From Pseudomonadota bacterium (GTDB lineage: Bacteria > Pseudomonadota > Alphaproteobacteria > Sphingomonadales > Sphingomonadaceae), in the NCBI GenBank assembly GCA_023394965.1, contig JAEWZX010000007.1:124001-188000 (forward strand): 64,000 bases of DNA, read 5' to 3'. Below the pieces are notes generated by a model that did no database searches, was not told where the DNA came from, and was given only the letters and a program-made list of their open reading frames with translations. This document shows positions 8,304 through 18,212 of this stretch, piece after piece (positions within the stretch are counted from its first letter, which is position 1; every line of letters begins with the position of its first letter). Position numbers and translations under genes: made by a program.

Positions 8304-9881
8304 TTAGGGGCCAGTCGCTGTGGACCAAGTACCGCTTACGGTATTTCCGGTTCCCGCACTCTCCATGTCGAAATAGCGGACATTTTCCCCTAGCGCTTCT
8401 GCGACGGCCTGCAGAGCCTCCTGACTGCCGGTCAGAGTAATGCGTACACCGGTTCGCCGTGCAGCCCAGGCAATGAGCGCCACGCGCGACGAATTGCGAC
8501 TGTCGAGGCCATCTTCACCCACTGTGATTGTAGGCAGCGGAACGAGCGGGGGGCGCAGCTCGACCGTCCAGCCCGGAGTTGTTCGCTCGAGCCGCCGTTC
8601 CAGTTCACGGTAGCCTGACAGGTCCAATCCATCGAGCTGCGTAGCAATTGCCTGCGCCCGCTGGTTCTCGCGGTCTAGCAACACGTCCTTGCGTTCCACG
8701 CCAGCGATCAGGGCAAGACTCTGGGCCAGAACTGCGATTTGCCTCTCGCTTGCTTCGGCGGCTTCACGGGCCCGCGCCTGGGCCAAGGCTGCCTGCTCAG
8801 CTGCGCCAGGATCCGTGCCGACCTGAAACTGGTCTATGTTCACTACGACCGACCGGCCGAGCCGATCTTCGAGCCGCTTGGCGACTTCGCTATCGGCATT
8901 GGCGTTGAAGTCGGGCGTAAACACACTGGCCGATACAGTCAGTGGTTCGGCGTCCCAGTTCACGATCGGCTGCTCGACACGGGCACGGTCGGTGAAGGCA
9001 GCGGCGACCTCCTGATTTACGATCCGCTGCCCATTCGCTTCCCACGCGATAGTACGCAAGGAGAACGCCAGAGGAATTGCCAGGATGACGAAAACTATAG
9101 CGATTCCGATGGACTGAAAACGTGTCTGGCGATTACTCAGATCGGACTGGAAGCCATACAGCCGGGCCATGACGGCCGCAGTCAGGCCAATAGTCACGAG
9201 GTTGGTGACGAACAGGCCGAGAGCGCCTGCGAACACCGGCCAGTTGAATGTGGCCAAGCCGAAACCCACTACGGCAATCGGCGGCATCAGGGCGGTGGCG
9301 ATGGCAACGCCGACGATCGTGCCTTCGCGTCCGCGGATCACCGCATAGGAACCTGCCAGAGCGGAAAACAGGGCGACAAGCAGATCGAAGAGATTGGGTC
9401 TGGTGCGCGCGGCGATTTCTTCAGTCACAGTTTGCAGCGGCGACAGGAAGACGATCACTGCGCAAAAAAGAATGGCGAAGAGGGACCCGGCAACCAAGGC
9501 CTTTCCGCAGCGCCTCAGCCAGTCGGCATCGCCGGTTGCCAGCGAAAAGCCGGTTCCGATGATCGGGCTCATCAGCGGCGACAGCAGCATTGCTCCGATG
9601 ACCACGGCAGGCGATGAAAGCAGCAGGCCGAGGATTGCGATGCCTGCGCTCATCGCGATCATGAAGATGTAGCGACTGGTCAGCAGCGATTCGCCCCGAA
9701 CGCGCTCTATCGTCGCGACATGGTCGAGGTCCGCGATGACCCCTTCTTTCCACCACAACCGCATCTCCGCGATCGCACGCAGAATTGTCAGCCGACTGAT
9801 GGGGCGTCGCTTGGGATAATCGGGGCCTGACTTTTCCTCGTCTGGCCAGTCGTCTGCTTGGTTTTCTGTCGTTGTCGCCAT
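8304..9881 (-). CDS. DUF389-family multi-pass membrane protein
   Basis: A 525-residue integral membrane protein. After a charged cytoplasmic N-terminus (about 60 residues), the DUF389 core shows five to six hydrophobic helices between about 70 and 270, with the family-typical stretches VVIGAMLLSPLMSPIIGTG and ATALMPPIAVVGFGLA. A soluble C-terminal half of about 250 residues follows, with a helical Ala/Glu-rich stretch (EQAALAQARAREAAEASERQ), which suggests assembly. The biochemical function of DUF389 proteins is not established. It lies downstream of ftsK on the same strand with a 63-bp gap. Confidence 0.85.
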   Translation of the reverse strand: MATTTENQADDWPDEEKSGPDYPKRRPISRLTILRAIAEMRLWWKEGVIADLDHVATIERVRGESLLTSRYIFMIAMSAGIAILGLLLSSPAVVIGAMLLSPLMSPIIGTGFSLATGDADWLRRCGKALVAGSLFAILFCAVIVFLSPLQTVTEEIAARTRPNLFDLLVALFSALAGSYAVIRGREGTIVGVAIATALMPPIAVVGFGLATFNWPVFAGALGLFVTNLVTIGLTAAVMARLYGFQSDLSNRQTRFQSIGIAIVFVILAIPLAFSLRTIAWEANGQRIVNQEVAAAFTDRARVEQPIVNWDAEPLTVSASVFTPDFNANADSEVAKRLEDRLGRSVVVNIDQFQVGTDPGAAEQAALAQARAREAAEASERQIAVLAQSLALIAGVERKDVLLDRENQRAQAIATQLDGLDLSGYRELERRLERTTPGWTVELRPPLVPLPTITVGEDGLDSRNSSRVALIAWAARRTGVRITLTGSQEALQAVAEALGENVRYFDMESAGTGNTVSGTWSTATGP

Positions 9882-9944
9882 TGAACATGGACTTAGCGAG
9901 ACGGTCTGCGCAAGTCGCCTGCAAATTTCAGTGTCGCTCGTCGG

Positions 9945-12278
9945 TCAGATCGGGTTTCCGTCCTGATCGCGGAAAATTTCCCGCCGCCCCACGTGGTTGG
10001 CCGGCCCGACCAGACCTTCGCCCTCCATCCGCTCGATCCATTTGGCAGCCGTGTTGTAGCCGACGCCCATCTGGCGCTGCAGCCAGCTGCCGGACGCTTT
10101 CTGGTTCTCGATCACGATCTGGCAGGCCTGACGATATTTGCGTTCTTCGGGATTGTCCGAAGCAGTGAATTCATCTTCGAAATTGAAGCCGCCATCCTCA
10201 GGTTCTTCGGTAACTGCGTCAACATAGTCGGGTTTGCCCTGCTCGCGCCAGTGATCGGCGACCCGTTCCACTTCCTCATCCGACACGAAGGGCCCGTGTA
10301 CACGTATCATCGCGCCGGTATTGGGCTTGTAGAGCATGTCGCCCTTGCCAAGCAGCTGCTCGGCGCCCTGTTCGCCAAGAATCGTCCGGCTATCGATCCG
10401 GCTGGTCACCTTGAAGCTGATACGCGTCGGCAGGTTGGCTTTGATGACGCCGGTAATAACATCGACCGATGGGCGCTGCGTGGCCATGATCAGATGGATG
10501 CCGGCAGCGCGCGATTTCTGGCTCAGGCGCTGGATCAGCACTTCGATTTCCTTGCCGACAGTGACCATAAGATCGGCCAGCTCGTCCACGATCAGAACGA
10601 TCAGCGGCAAAGGCTGGTAATCGAGCTGCTCTTCTTCGTAGAGTTCTTCGCCTGTTTCCGGATCGAATCCCGTCTGCACGCGCCGCCCCAGCGGTTTGCC
10701 TTTCTCGATCGCCTTCTTCACCTTGTCGTTGAAGCCTGCGATGTTACGCGAATTCACGCTGCTCATCATGCGGTAGCGCTTCTCCATCTCTTCGACCGCC
10801 CATTTCAGCGCGCGAACCGATTTGTGCGGCTCGGTAACCACCGGGCTCAGGAGATGGGGGATGTCGTCATAACTCTTTAATTCGAGCACTTTTGGATCGA
10901 TCAGGATCAGGCGGCACTCTTCCGGCGTAAAGCGGTAGAGCAAAGACAACAGGATTGCGTTGAGGCCGACCGATTTACCCGAGCCTGTGGTCCCGGCGAC
11001 GAGCAAATGGGGCATGGCGGCGAGGTCCGCGACAATCGGTTCGCCTGCAATATCCTTGCCCAGAATCATCGGCAGGCTGCCCTTGTGGTCGACGAAGGCG
11101 GCAGAGTTCGCGAGCTGCTTGTAACTGACCATCTGGCGGTCGGCATTGGGCAGTTCGATGCCAATGACGGTCTTGCCCGGGATGGGTGAGACACGCGCCG
11201 AAATGGCCGACATATTGCGGGCAATATCCTCCGCAAGGCCGACCACGCGGCTGGCCTTTATGCCGGGTGCCGGCTCAAGTTCGTACATCGTGACCACGGG
11301 GCCCGCGCGAACGGCAGTAATCTCGCCCTTCACGTTGAAATCATCAAGCACGTTTTCGAGAAGGCGCGCATTGCGCTCCAGCGCCATCTTGTCGAGCTTG
11401 GGAGCCGAATTGTCAGGTGCATCGTCGAGCAGATCATGGCTCGGCAACTGATAATTGGCGAACATATCCCGTTGTTTCGGCTTGGCGGCAACGGGTTGCG
11501 CGGGCATCGGTGCCGGGTCGGCAATCTCCGGCGTGCGGCGCGGGGGCTGTGTCGGCGCGTCCTGTGTCTCTTCGTCACTTTCGATCGGTTTGGCGCGCGT
11601 CTCCTTTTTCGAAGTAAGGGGAAGGTCGAATTCGGGCAACTGCGCCTTGCGCTTGACGAAATCGGGCAAGGTCAGAAACTGTGCCCAGTCGATCGCGAAC
11701 ACGCGTGTCACAAGCACAACGCCGCCTGCCAAGGTTGCCAGTGCCAGCACCAGCACGATCCAGCCGGAGAAATCGCCACCGATCCGACCTGCAATTGCCT
11801 CGATCGCAAGGGCGCCCAACTGGCCAAACAAGCCGCCAAGCCCAGCGGGCAGGCTGCCGGTTGCAGGTTCGAATACCAGTGCCAGCACCGTGCCGAGGAG
11901 CGCTACGGCCCCGAACAGCATGGCGAATGGCCCCCACCAGCGGCCGGGCGTTTCTTCCTCGTCTTCGCGTTCTACACCCGTCCACAACCGGCGGGCAGAA
12001 ATGTACAGTAGCGGCAGAAGAAGTACGGCCGGGAGGCCAAGGAAATTGAGGGCGCGTTCGCTCGCCCAGGCGCCTGTCGCTCCCATCCAATTGCGAATGT
12101 CGCCGCCACCGGCCGCGGTCGACGGGCTGGGATCAGTCTGGGTATAGCTGGCAAGCGCAAGCGTCAGAAAGATAAGGATCGCGAACAGCAGGCCTGCTCC
12201 CGCCATATGCGTTGCGCGTCGAAAGGAGCGGCGAAACGCCGCGCGCCAATCTGGTGCTGCGCCTGCGCGCGTAGCCAT
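9945..12278 (-). CDS. ftsK: DNA translocase FtsK
   Basis: A 777-residue septal DNA pump that clears and aligns chromosome ends at division. The frame is open further upstream, but the ATG at 12278 is chosen because it begins right before the membrane domain (GLLFAILIFLTLALASYTQT) and has AGGGGAC upstream. Four transmembrane helices fill about residues 25-190; a Pro-rich linker follows. The RecA-like motor has Walker A AGTTGSGKS near 429 and Walker B LIVLIVDELADLM. The last 70 residues form the gamma winged helix (SWLQRQMGVGYNTAAKWIERME) that reads KOPS-type sites. The length is short compared with E. coli FtsK (1329) but normal for alphaproteobacteria. It follows the ThiE-like gene by 56 bp. 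Confidence 0.96.
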   Translation of the reverse strand: MATRAGAAPDWRAAFRRSFRRATHMAGAGLLFAILIFLTLALASYTQTDPSPSTAAGGGDIRNWMGATGAWASERALNFLGLPAVLLLPLLYISARRLWTGVEREDEEETPGRWWGPFAMLFGAVALLGTVLALVFEPATGSLPAGLGGLFGQLGALAIEAIAGRIGGDFSGWIVLVLALATLAGGVVLVTRVFAIDWAQFLTLPDFVKRKAQLPEFDLPLTSKKETRAKPIESDEETQDAPTQPPRRTPEIADPAPMPAQPVAAKPKQRDMFANYQLPSHDLLDDAPDNSAPKLDKMALERNARLLENVLDDFNVKGEITAVRAGPVVTMYELEPAPGIKASRVVGLAEDIARNMSAISARVSPIPGKTVIGIELPNADRQMVSYKQLANSAAFVDHKGSLPMILGKDIAGEPIVADLAAMPHLLVAGTTGSGKSVGLNAILLSLLYRFTPEECRLILIDPKVLELKSYDDIPHLLSPVVTEPHKSVRALKWAVEEMEKRYRMMSSVNSRNIAGFNDKVKKAIEKGKPLGRRVQTGFDPETGEELYEEEQLDYQPLPLIVLIVDELADLMVTVGKEIEVLIQRLSQKSRAAGIHLIMATQRPSVDVITGVIKANLPTRISFKVTSRIDSRTILGEQGAEQLLGKGDMLYKPNTGAMIRVHGPFVSDEEVERVADHWREQGKPDYVDAVTEEPEDGGFNFEDEFTASDNPEERKYRQACQIVIENQKASGSWLQRQMGVGYNTAAKWIERMEGEGLVGPANHVGRREIFRDQDGNPI

Positions 12279-12334
12279 GTCTTGTCCCCTGATCCGTCGA
12301 GAGAGTATAGTATGAGTCCTCCAGGACTCCGAGG

Positions 12335-12886
12335 TCAAGCGACGTTCGTCGAACAGAGTCCGTCGATCGCCCCCCAGCGGGGCCAGTCGAGGTCGCGGGC
12401 GCGTTGGTGAGTCATTCCGCCAAGTGCGATGACTGGGATTGGCGAGCGCTTTGCCAAGGCGTGAAAACCATCGATGCCAAGCGTTTGGGCGTCTGGGTGC
12501 GAGGCGGTTGGAAATACCGGTGAGAGAAATATCCCGTCCGCATCTGCGGTGACTGCGGCAGCGATCTCCCCGGCATGGTGCGCGGTTGCCAGGTGTATCC
12601 CTGTTCCTGCTGTTCCAGCCGGGCCATAATGACCATCCTGCCCCCAATGGTCCGTGCCTGCCAGAATGACCATATGGCCCGATCGCCGCGCAATTGCCGC
12701 AAGTTCATCGAACCGAGCGTGCCGCGCCGCTGGTTGGAGATGGTAGTGCCGGAAAACGAAACCCGACCCCGCGGGCAGGGAGCGCAATGCCGCCTCGAGC
12801 CCCGCGTCATTTCGCTCGTCGCTAAGCAACCATAACAGGGGGAGCGGTTTTTGCCCGGTTCCGGGATGATGCTGGTTTCGTTTCAC
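12335..12886 (-). CDS. Thiamine-phosphate synthase-like (ThiE/TenI family) protein
   Basis: A 183-residue TIM-barrel protein. It starts its first strand with PLLWLLSDERN, and later shows GIHLATAH, ADGIFLSPVFPTASHP and VIALGGMTHQRARDL, which match strands of ThiE, including the phosphate-gripping ALGGM turn. True ThiE joins HMP-PP and thiazole phosphate to thiamine phosphate. This protein is about 25 residues shorter than typical ThiE and lacks an obvious R-Q/K substrate loop, so it may be a non-thiamine paralogue. No other thiamine gene lies near. Its ATG is only 21 bp from the divergent YggS start. Confidence 0.75.
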   Translation of the reverse strand: MKRNQHHPGTGQKPLPLLWLLSDERNDAGLEAALRSLPAGSGFVFRHYHLQPAARHARFDELAAIARRSGHMVILAGTDHWGQDGHYGPAGTAGTGIHLATAHHAGEIAAAVTADADGIFLSPVFPTASHPDAQTLGIDGFHALAKRSPIPVIALGGMTHQRARDLDWPRWGAIDGLCSTNVA

Positions 12887-12907
12887 GCACGCGCTATAGC
12901 GCGGCAG

Positions 12908-13579
12908 ATGGAAAAGGCAGATACCCCGTTACAGCAGGTTCAGGCGAATATCGCCAACGCCTGCAAGATCGCCCGCCGCCAAACCGGTGACGTGACCCTC
13001 ATCGCGGTCAGCAAGACTCATCCTGTCGAAGCGATCGAGCCGTTGCTCAATCAAGGACAGCGTCATTTCGGGGAGAATCGCGTACAGGAGGCACAAGATA
13101 AATGGCCTGCACTGCGCGAAGCCTATCCGGCGGTGCAGCTTCATCTCATTGGTCAGTTGCAATCGAACAAAGCGGAAGATGCCGTCGCCCTGTTCGATGT
13201 GATTCATTCGCTTGACCGGTCGAGCCTGATAAAGGCGCTGGCCAAGGCGATGGATAAGCTGGACCGGCGCATACCGTGTTTCGTGCAGGTCGACGTGGGC
13301 GAGGAGGAGCAGAAGGGCGGTTGCGCGATAGCCGATCTGCCAGCGCTTTTAGATCAAGCCCGCACCGCGGATATTCCTGTGGCCGGTTTGATGTGCATTC
13401 CACCCTTCGATATCGAAGCTGCGCCGTTTTTTGCCTTTCTCGACAAGCTCGCCCGGGATCACGGGCTTCAGGGTCGCAGCATGGGCATGAGCGGGGATTA
13501 TGAAACTGCCGTCAGGCTCGGCGCAACACATGTACGGGTCGGCACCGCATTGTTCGGCCAGCGTCCATCTCTCAAATAG
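12908..13579 (+). CDS. YggS/PROSC-family pyridoxal-phosphate homeostasis protein
   Basis: A 223-residue TIM-barrel protein binding PLP. The motif LIAVSKTHP holds the Lys that forms the Schiff base (about residue 39); RHFGENRVQEAQDKW and HLIGQLQSNKA follow as in YggS, and the C-terminal SMGMSGDYETAVRLGATHVRVG closes the PLP phosphate site. Members have no known catalytic reaction and buffer the free PLP pool. The ATG at 12908 is chosen because family members start about eight residues before the first helix; an in-frame ATG at 12851 would overlap the divergent ThiE-like gene. It converges on glnD with a 19-bp gap. Confidence 0.93.
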   Translation: MEKADTPLQQVQANIANACKIARRQTGDVTLIAVSKTHPVEAIEPLLNQGQRHFGENRVQEAQDKWPALREAYPAVQLHLIGQLQSNKAEDAVALFDVIHSLDRSSLIKALAKAMDKLDRRIPCFVQVDVGEEEQKGGCAIADLPALLDQARTADIPVAGLMCIPPFDIEAAPFFAFLDKLARDHGLQGRSMGMSGDYETAVRLGATHVRVGTALFGQRPSLK

Positions 13580-13598
13580 TGAATAGCCAAGCTGCCGA

Positions 13599-16358
13599 TC
13601 AGGCGTTTTCGAGCCGATCCTGCGTGGCATCGCTGGCGGCTTCCATCAGGCGGGCCTCGATCCGGTTCATACGGTCACCCGGTTGCAGTTTTCCGCCGGT
13701 GAGATCGGTAACGTAAAATGTATCTGCGGCACGCTCGCCATAATTGGTGATATGGGCGGAATGCACCATTAGACGGCTTTCGAACAGCGCCCGTGCCAAC
13801 CGGTTGAGCAGGGCTGGGCGATCGCGCGCATTTACCTCGACCACGGTGAACTTGTTCGAGGCTTTGTTGTCGAACAGAACCCTGGGTGCGACATCGAAGG
13901 CGCGCGCACGGCTGTGCGTCAGCGGGCGTTGGGCCAGCCGGGGGGCCAGGTCGACCTTGTTTGCCAGTGCATCTGCAATACTGGTCTTGAGTCGTTCTAG
14001 CTGATCTTCCTCGGCAAACGGCTCGCCATGCGGATCCTGCACAAGAAAATTGTCGAGCGCCCAGCCCATGCGTGTGGTGTGAATGCGCGCATCGATAATG
14101 TTGCCGCCGGCGAGATGGATACCTCCGGCAATGCGATAGAACATGCCTGGATGGTCGGCAGCGATTACCGTCACCAGTGTTGCACCGCGCGCCTCGTAAT
14201 ATTCGCAATGGATGGAAAGCTGATGTTCGCGTTCGCGCGCTGCGGCGTAATGTACCAGATTCAGCGCGATGATGTCCACGGGCTCGGCGATCCAGTAGGC
14301 ATCGCCCATCGTCTGGGCGAGGTCTGTGACCAGCGATGCCCGATCGCCCAGAATCTCTCCCACATTTCTCTGCTTGTGAGCGATCGTCTGCTCGCGTCCG
14401 TGCCGCATGTGCCCCAGCCGAAGGCGTTCGCTCGATACATCGTACAGTTCACCAAGCAACTGGCCCTTCCAGCTGTTCCACGTGCCCGGACCAACTGCCC
14501 GAATGTCGACCGCAGTGAGGATCGCGAGGTGGCGAAGCCTTTCCTGGCTTTGCACTTGCCCGACGAAATCCTCGATCGTCTTGGGGTCGGTAAGATCGCG
14601 CTTCTGGGCAGTGTGACTCATTAGCAGGTGATTAAGCACCAGCCAGGCGACCATTTCTGTCTCGCTCTCGCTCAGCCCGAAGCGAGGGCATAGTTCGCGC
14701 GCGACCTCCGCTCCCAGTATGGAGTGATCACCGCCGCGGCCTTTGGCGATATCGTGTAGCAGCGCGGCGACATAGGCCACGCGGCGTGAATTGACCTTGT
14801 GAATTAGACGCGCGGCGCGCGGATGATCGTTTGTCAGCTCGCCCTTTTCTATCCGGTTCAGCAGACCGATCGCCCTGATGGTATGTTCGTCCACCGTATA
14901 ATGGTGGTACATATCGAACTGCATCTGCGCGTTGACCTTGCCGAAATCGGGCACGAATTTCCCGAAAACGCCTGCCTCGTTCATCCAGCGCAGCACCATT
15001 TCAGGATCGTTGCGGCCGCACAGCAAGTCGAGAAACAGTGCATTGGCGCGAGCATCGTTGCGGATCGCATGATCGATCAGCCCCGTGTCGCGGTTTGCCT
15101 GGCGCATGGTGTCGGGATGGATTTCCAGTTCTTCGGCTTCCGCCAGTTGGAATATCTCGATCAACCGGACTGGATCGTTGCGGAACCATTCATCCGATGG
15201 TGCGGCGATTTTTCCGCCATAGACCCGGTACCCTTTCAGCTGCCGTGCCTTTTGTTTCCACCCCGCGAAAAAGCCACGCCGCGCTGTTTTCGCCTCGAAC
15301 TGTTCATCGATATGCGCAAGGAACACGCCGGTCAGCGAACCGACCCTTTTGACCTGCAGGAAATAGAACTGCATGAAGCGCTCTACCGCGCTTTTGCCTG
15401 GGCGCTCGGCGAAATTCATTCGCTCGGCAATGCGGCGCTGGAGATCGAAAGTCAGGCGGTCTTCCGCTCGGCCGGTCAGTACATGCATGTGGCTTCGCAC
15501 GGCGAGCAGGAAGTTTTCCGCCCTCCGGAAGTTGCGATATTCCGTCTGCGTGAACAGGCCGATATCGACAAGTTCGGATGCCGTACGCACGCGATGGATG
15601 AACTTGCCGATCCAGTAGAGGGTATGCAGGTCGCGCAGGCCGCCCTTTCCATCTTTTACATTCGGTTCGACGACATATCTGCTGTCGCCCATGCGTTTGT
15701 GACGCGCATTGCGTTCAGCAAGCTTTTCGGTGACGAAAGCCCGTTCGTTCCCGCGCACAACCTCGGCAGTGTAGCGGCGTGACCCTTCATCATAGAGTTC
15801 CTGGTCGCCCCAGACATACCGCCCTTCAAGCAGGGCGGTTTTTATGGTGAGGTCGTTTTTGGACAGACGGATCGCATCATCCAGCGTGCGGGTTGAATGG
15901 CCAATCTTCAAGCCAAGGTCCCACAGCATGTAGAGCATCGCTTCCACAACCTGTTCGCACCAGGCGGTCTTCTTTCCTCCGACCAGGAAGGCGATGTCGA
16001 CATCGGAGTGTGGCGACATTTCCGAGCGACCGTATCCGCCGACCGCCATGATCGCGAGCCTTTCAGCCTTTGAACGATTGGCGCTCGGATAGAGATGGCC
16101 GGTCGCGTGATCGTGGATCACCCGGATCATCTGGTCGATCAGGAATGCAAAGCCGCTGGCATTCTCGTGGCCGGCCGAAGGTTTGTCTTCCAGCCGGCGC
16201 TCGAGTTCAGACCGCCCCTTGTCCAGCGCGGACCTGAGCAATTTTACGACATGCGGGCGAGCCTTGTCGCCATGTTCTGCCACAAGTGACTCGATTTCCG
16301 AGGCAAGTGTGCGGCGGTCGATAATCGCCCGCTGTCGGGGAACACGCAAGGCGCTCAA
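13599..16358 (-). CDS. glnD: Bifunctional [protein-PII] uridylyltransferase/uridylyl-removing enzyme
   Basis: A 919-residue nitrogen sensor that uridylylates PII proteins when glutamine is low and removes UMP when it is high. Domain order: nucleotidyltransferase with GGYGRSEMSPHSDVDIAFL near residue 110, a helical bundle, an HD hydrolase domain with LLHDIAKGRGGDHS near 536, and two C-terminal ACT domains (starting about 725 and 835) that bind glutamine. The most upstream start is TTG at 16358, which overlaps the TGA of the acyl-CoA synthetase; another TTG lies at 16349. The overlap implies translational coupling to a fatty-acid gene, an unusual partner for glnD. Confidence 0.96.
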   Translation of the reverse strand: MSALRVPRQRAIIDRRTLASEIESLVAEHGDKARPHVVKLLRSALDKGRSELERRLEDKPSAGHENASGFAFLIDQMIRVIHDHATGHLYPSANRSKAERLAIMAVGGYGRSEMSPHSDVDIAFLVGGKKTAWCEQVVEAMLYMLWDLGLKIGHSTRTLDDAIRLSKNDLTIKTALLEGRYVWGDQELYDEGSRRYTAEVVRGNERAFVTEKLAERNARHKRMGDSRYVVEPNVKDGKGGLRDLHTLYWIGKFIHRVRTASELVDIGLFTQTEYRNFRRAENFLLAVRSHMHVLTGRAEDRLTFDLQRRIAERMNFAERPGKSAVERFMQFYFLQVKRVGSLTGVFLAHIDEQFEAKTARRGFFAGWKQKARQLKGYRVYGGKIAAPSDEWFRNDPVRLIEIFQLAEAEELEIHPDTMRQANRDTGLIDHAIRNDARANALFLDLLCGRNDPEMVLRWMNEAGVFGKFVPDFGKVNAQMQFDMYHHYTVDEHTIRAIGLLNRIEKGELTNDHPRAARLIHKVNSRRVAYVAALLHDIAKGRGGDHSILGAEVARELCPRFGLSESETEMVAWLVLNHLLMSHTAQKRDLTDPKTIEDFVGQVQSQERLRHLAILTAVDIRAVGPGTWNSWKGQLLGELYDVSSERLRLGHMRHGREQTIAHKQRNVGEILGDRASLVTDLAQTMGDAYWIAEPVDIIALNLVHYAAAREREHQLSIHCEYYEARGATLVTVIAADHPGMFYRIAGGIHLAGGNIIDARIHTTRMGWALDNFLVQDPHGEPFAEEDQLERLKTSIADALANKVDLAPRLAQRPLTHSRARAFDVAPRVLFDNKASNKFTVVEVNARDRPALLNRLARALFESRLMVHSAHITNYGERAADTFYVTDLTGGKLQPGDRMNRIEARLMEAASDATQDRLENA

Positions 16359-18049
16359 GCGGCAAGGTGCTCCTTGGCAAAATTCGCCTTCACACTGCGC
16401 TTGTCCACCTTTTGCGTTCCAAGACGGGGCAACTGTTCGTCGCTCCGCCAGATGACCGAAGGTACTTTGAAGGCGGCGATATGCTCGCGCAGGAATTCCT
16501 GAAGGTCATCGACCGTCAGATCCTTACCCTCATGGGTGTAATAAACCGCTGCTGGCACTTCACCGAACCGTTCATCGGGCAGGCCGAAGACCGAGCATTC
16601 CGCCACGGCAGGATGCGCGTAGATCGCTTCTTCGACTTCGATGCAACTGATGTTTTCCCCACCGCGAATGATGATGTCTTTCTTGCGGTCGACGATAAAT
16701 AGATAGTTGTCCTCGTCCAGGTAGCCGAGGTCTCCCGTGCGGAAATAGCCATCGTCGGAATACGCCTCCCTGGTCGCATTCTCGTTCCTCCAGTAACCCA
16801 GGAAGTTGCAGACCGACCGGATCGAAACCTCGCCCACCTTTCCCTGATCCATCGGTTTTCCGTCGTCGTCGAGGATGGCCATGTCGACCAGTGGCCGCGA
16901 GGGCATGCCCGTACTGTTGGGCTTGGCGAGATAATTCTCGTTCAGATTTCCGGCCCCCACTGCGTTTGTTTCGGTCAGACCGTAGCCGAGTGCAGGAAAG
17001 CCGTCCTGAAAGGCATCTTTGACCTTTTTCACATGTTCTATCGGGCGCGGGGCGCCGCCGGCGGCAAAGGTCTTGCAATGCGAGAGATCGTATTTCTCGC
17101 GATCGGGGTGAACGGCTATCTCGTAGCTCATCAGAGGGACGCCGACGAAATAGGTGATTTGTTCATCGGCCAGCAGCCGCAGCGCCTCGGTAGCATCCCA
17201 CTTGGGCATGAGGACCAGCTTGCGGCCCATGGCGAAGCTCTGCAGCAGCAGCGGCACCTCCCCGGTCACATGGAACAGCGGTACAGCGACCAGTGCGGAT
17301 GGCTGGACGCTTGGCGCTTCGCCCTTCTCGGTCAGGAGCTGCACAATCATCGCGGTCTGGCAGATATAATTCATGGTGCCCGAAATGACGCCAAGATGGT
17401 CAGAATATGCGCCCTTCGGGTGGCCTGTAGAACCAGACGTATAAAGAATGGTGGCGAGATCTTCCGGTCCGATCTGACCCAACATGCCCATAGCCGTGTC
17501 GCCGGCAGCCCATACTGGAGCGAGACCTTCAGACGGTACGCCGTGATCGAAAACTACGATCTTGGCCGTGTGCTGCAGGCCATCGAGCCGGGCCGCGCGC
17601 TGCGAATCTGCAAGCACCAATTTGCATTCGCAAAGGTCGATTCCGTATGCCAGCTCTTCGCCGGTCCACCAACCGTTGAGCAGCGTGGCGCAGCCGCCAG
17701 CCATGAGGATGCCCATATAGGCGACTATCCAATTGGTCGAATTGCGCGCTGCGAGCCCGACACGGTCCCCCTTTTCTATGCCGTGCTGTGTGGCAAGTCC
17801 GTGCGCGACATGGCTGGCCGCATGCCAGACCTCGCCAAAGGTCATGCGCATGTCGCCTTCGACTATGAAGGTTTCATCTTTTTTCTCATTGCAGAAATGC
17901 GCAAAATAGTGGGCGAGGCTGGGTGGTGCGTTTTTGAACGCAGGCATCTTCACCCCCCGGCGGGTGACCTCTGTCAGCTCGAACATCTGGCCAGGTGCGA
18001 TCACCGCTTCAGTGATGCGATGGATGTCCTTGTCGAGTTCTGTCGGCAT
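16355..18049 (-). CDS. Class I adenylate-forming enzyme (fatty-acyl-CoA synthetase-like)
   Basis: A 564-residue enzyme that activates a carboxylate with ATP and transfers it to CoA. The AMP-binding signature LYTSGSTGHPKGA is near residue 203; GYGLTETNAVG and the hinge YFRTGDLGYLDEDNYLFIVDRKKD follow, then the C-terminal lid (RGGENISCIEVEEAI) with a QKVDKRSVK Lys close to the end, where the acyl-adenylate Lys is expected. The ATG at 18049 is preferred over the upstream in-frame ATG at 18136, which adds a Cys/Arg-rich stretch unlike the family. Its TGA overlaps the TTG of glnD. The chain length of the substrate cannot be read from the sequence. Confidence 0.9.
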   Translation of the reverse strand: MPTELDKDIHRITEAVIAPGQMFELTEVTRRGVKMPAFKNAPPSLAHYFAHFCNEKKDETFIVEGDMRMTFGEVWHAASHVAHGLATQHGIEKGDRVGLAARNSTNWIVAYMGILMAGGCATLLNGWWTGEELAYGIDLCECKLVLADSQRAARLDGLQHTAKIVVFDHGVPSEGLAPVWAAGDTAMGMLGQIGPEDLATILYTSGSTGHPKGAYSDHLGVISGTMNYICQTAMIVQLLTEKGEAPSVQPSALVAVPLFHVTGEVPLLLQSFAMGRKLVLMPKWDATEALRLLADEQITYFVGVPLMSYEIAVHPDREKYDLSHCKTFAAGGAPRPIEHVKKVKDAFQDGFPALGYGLTETNAVGAGNLNENYLAKPNSTGMPSRPLVDMAILDDDGKPMDQGKVGEVSIRSVCNFLGYWRNENATREAYSDDGYFRTGDLGYLDEDNYLFIVDRKKDIIIRGGENISCIEVEEAIYAHPAVAECSVFGLPDERFGEVPAAVYYTHEGKDLTVDDLQEFLREHIAAFKVPSVIWRSDEQLPRLGTQKVDKRSVKANFAKEHLAA

Positions 18050-18212
18050 TGGTTCTAAAGTATCCTCTCCAATCGGCGCCAAACCTCTTGTTCGAGGCTC
18101 ACGCATGAATTGCGGCTCGACGCAGGCTTCCCCCAAAACCCCTGCTATGCCAAAAGCCGCCCCGATGGGTCGCCGGTAGCGGCCTTGGATTCACCTCTAA
18201 GGGGATAACCAC

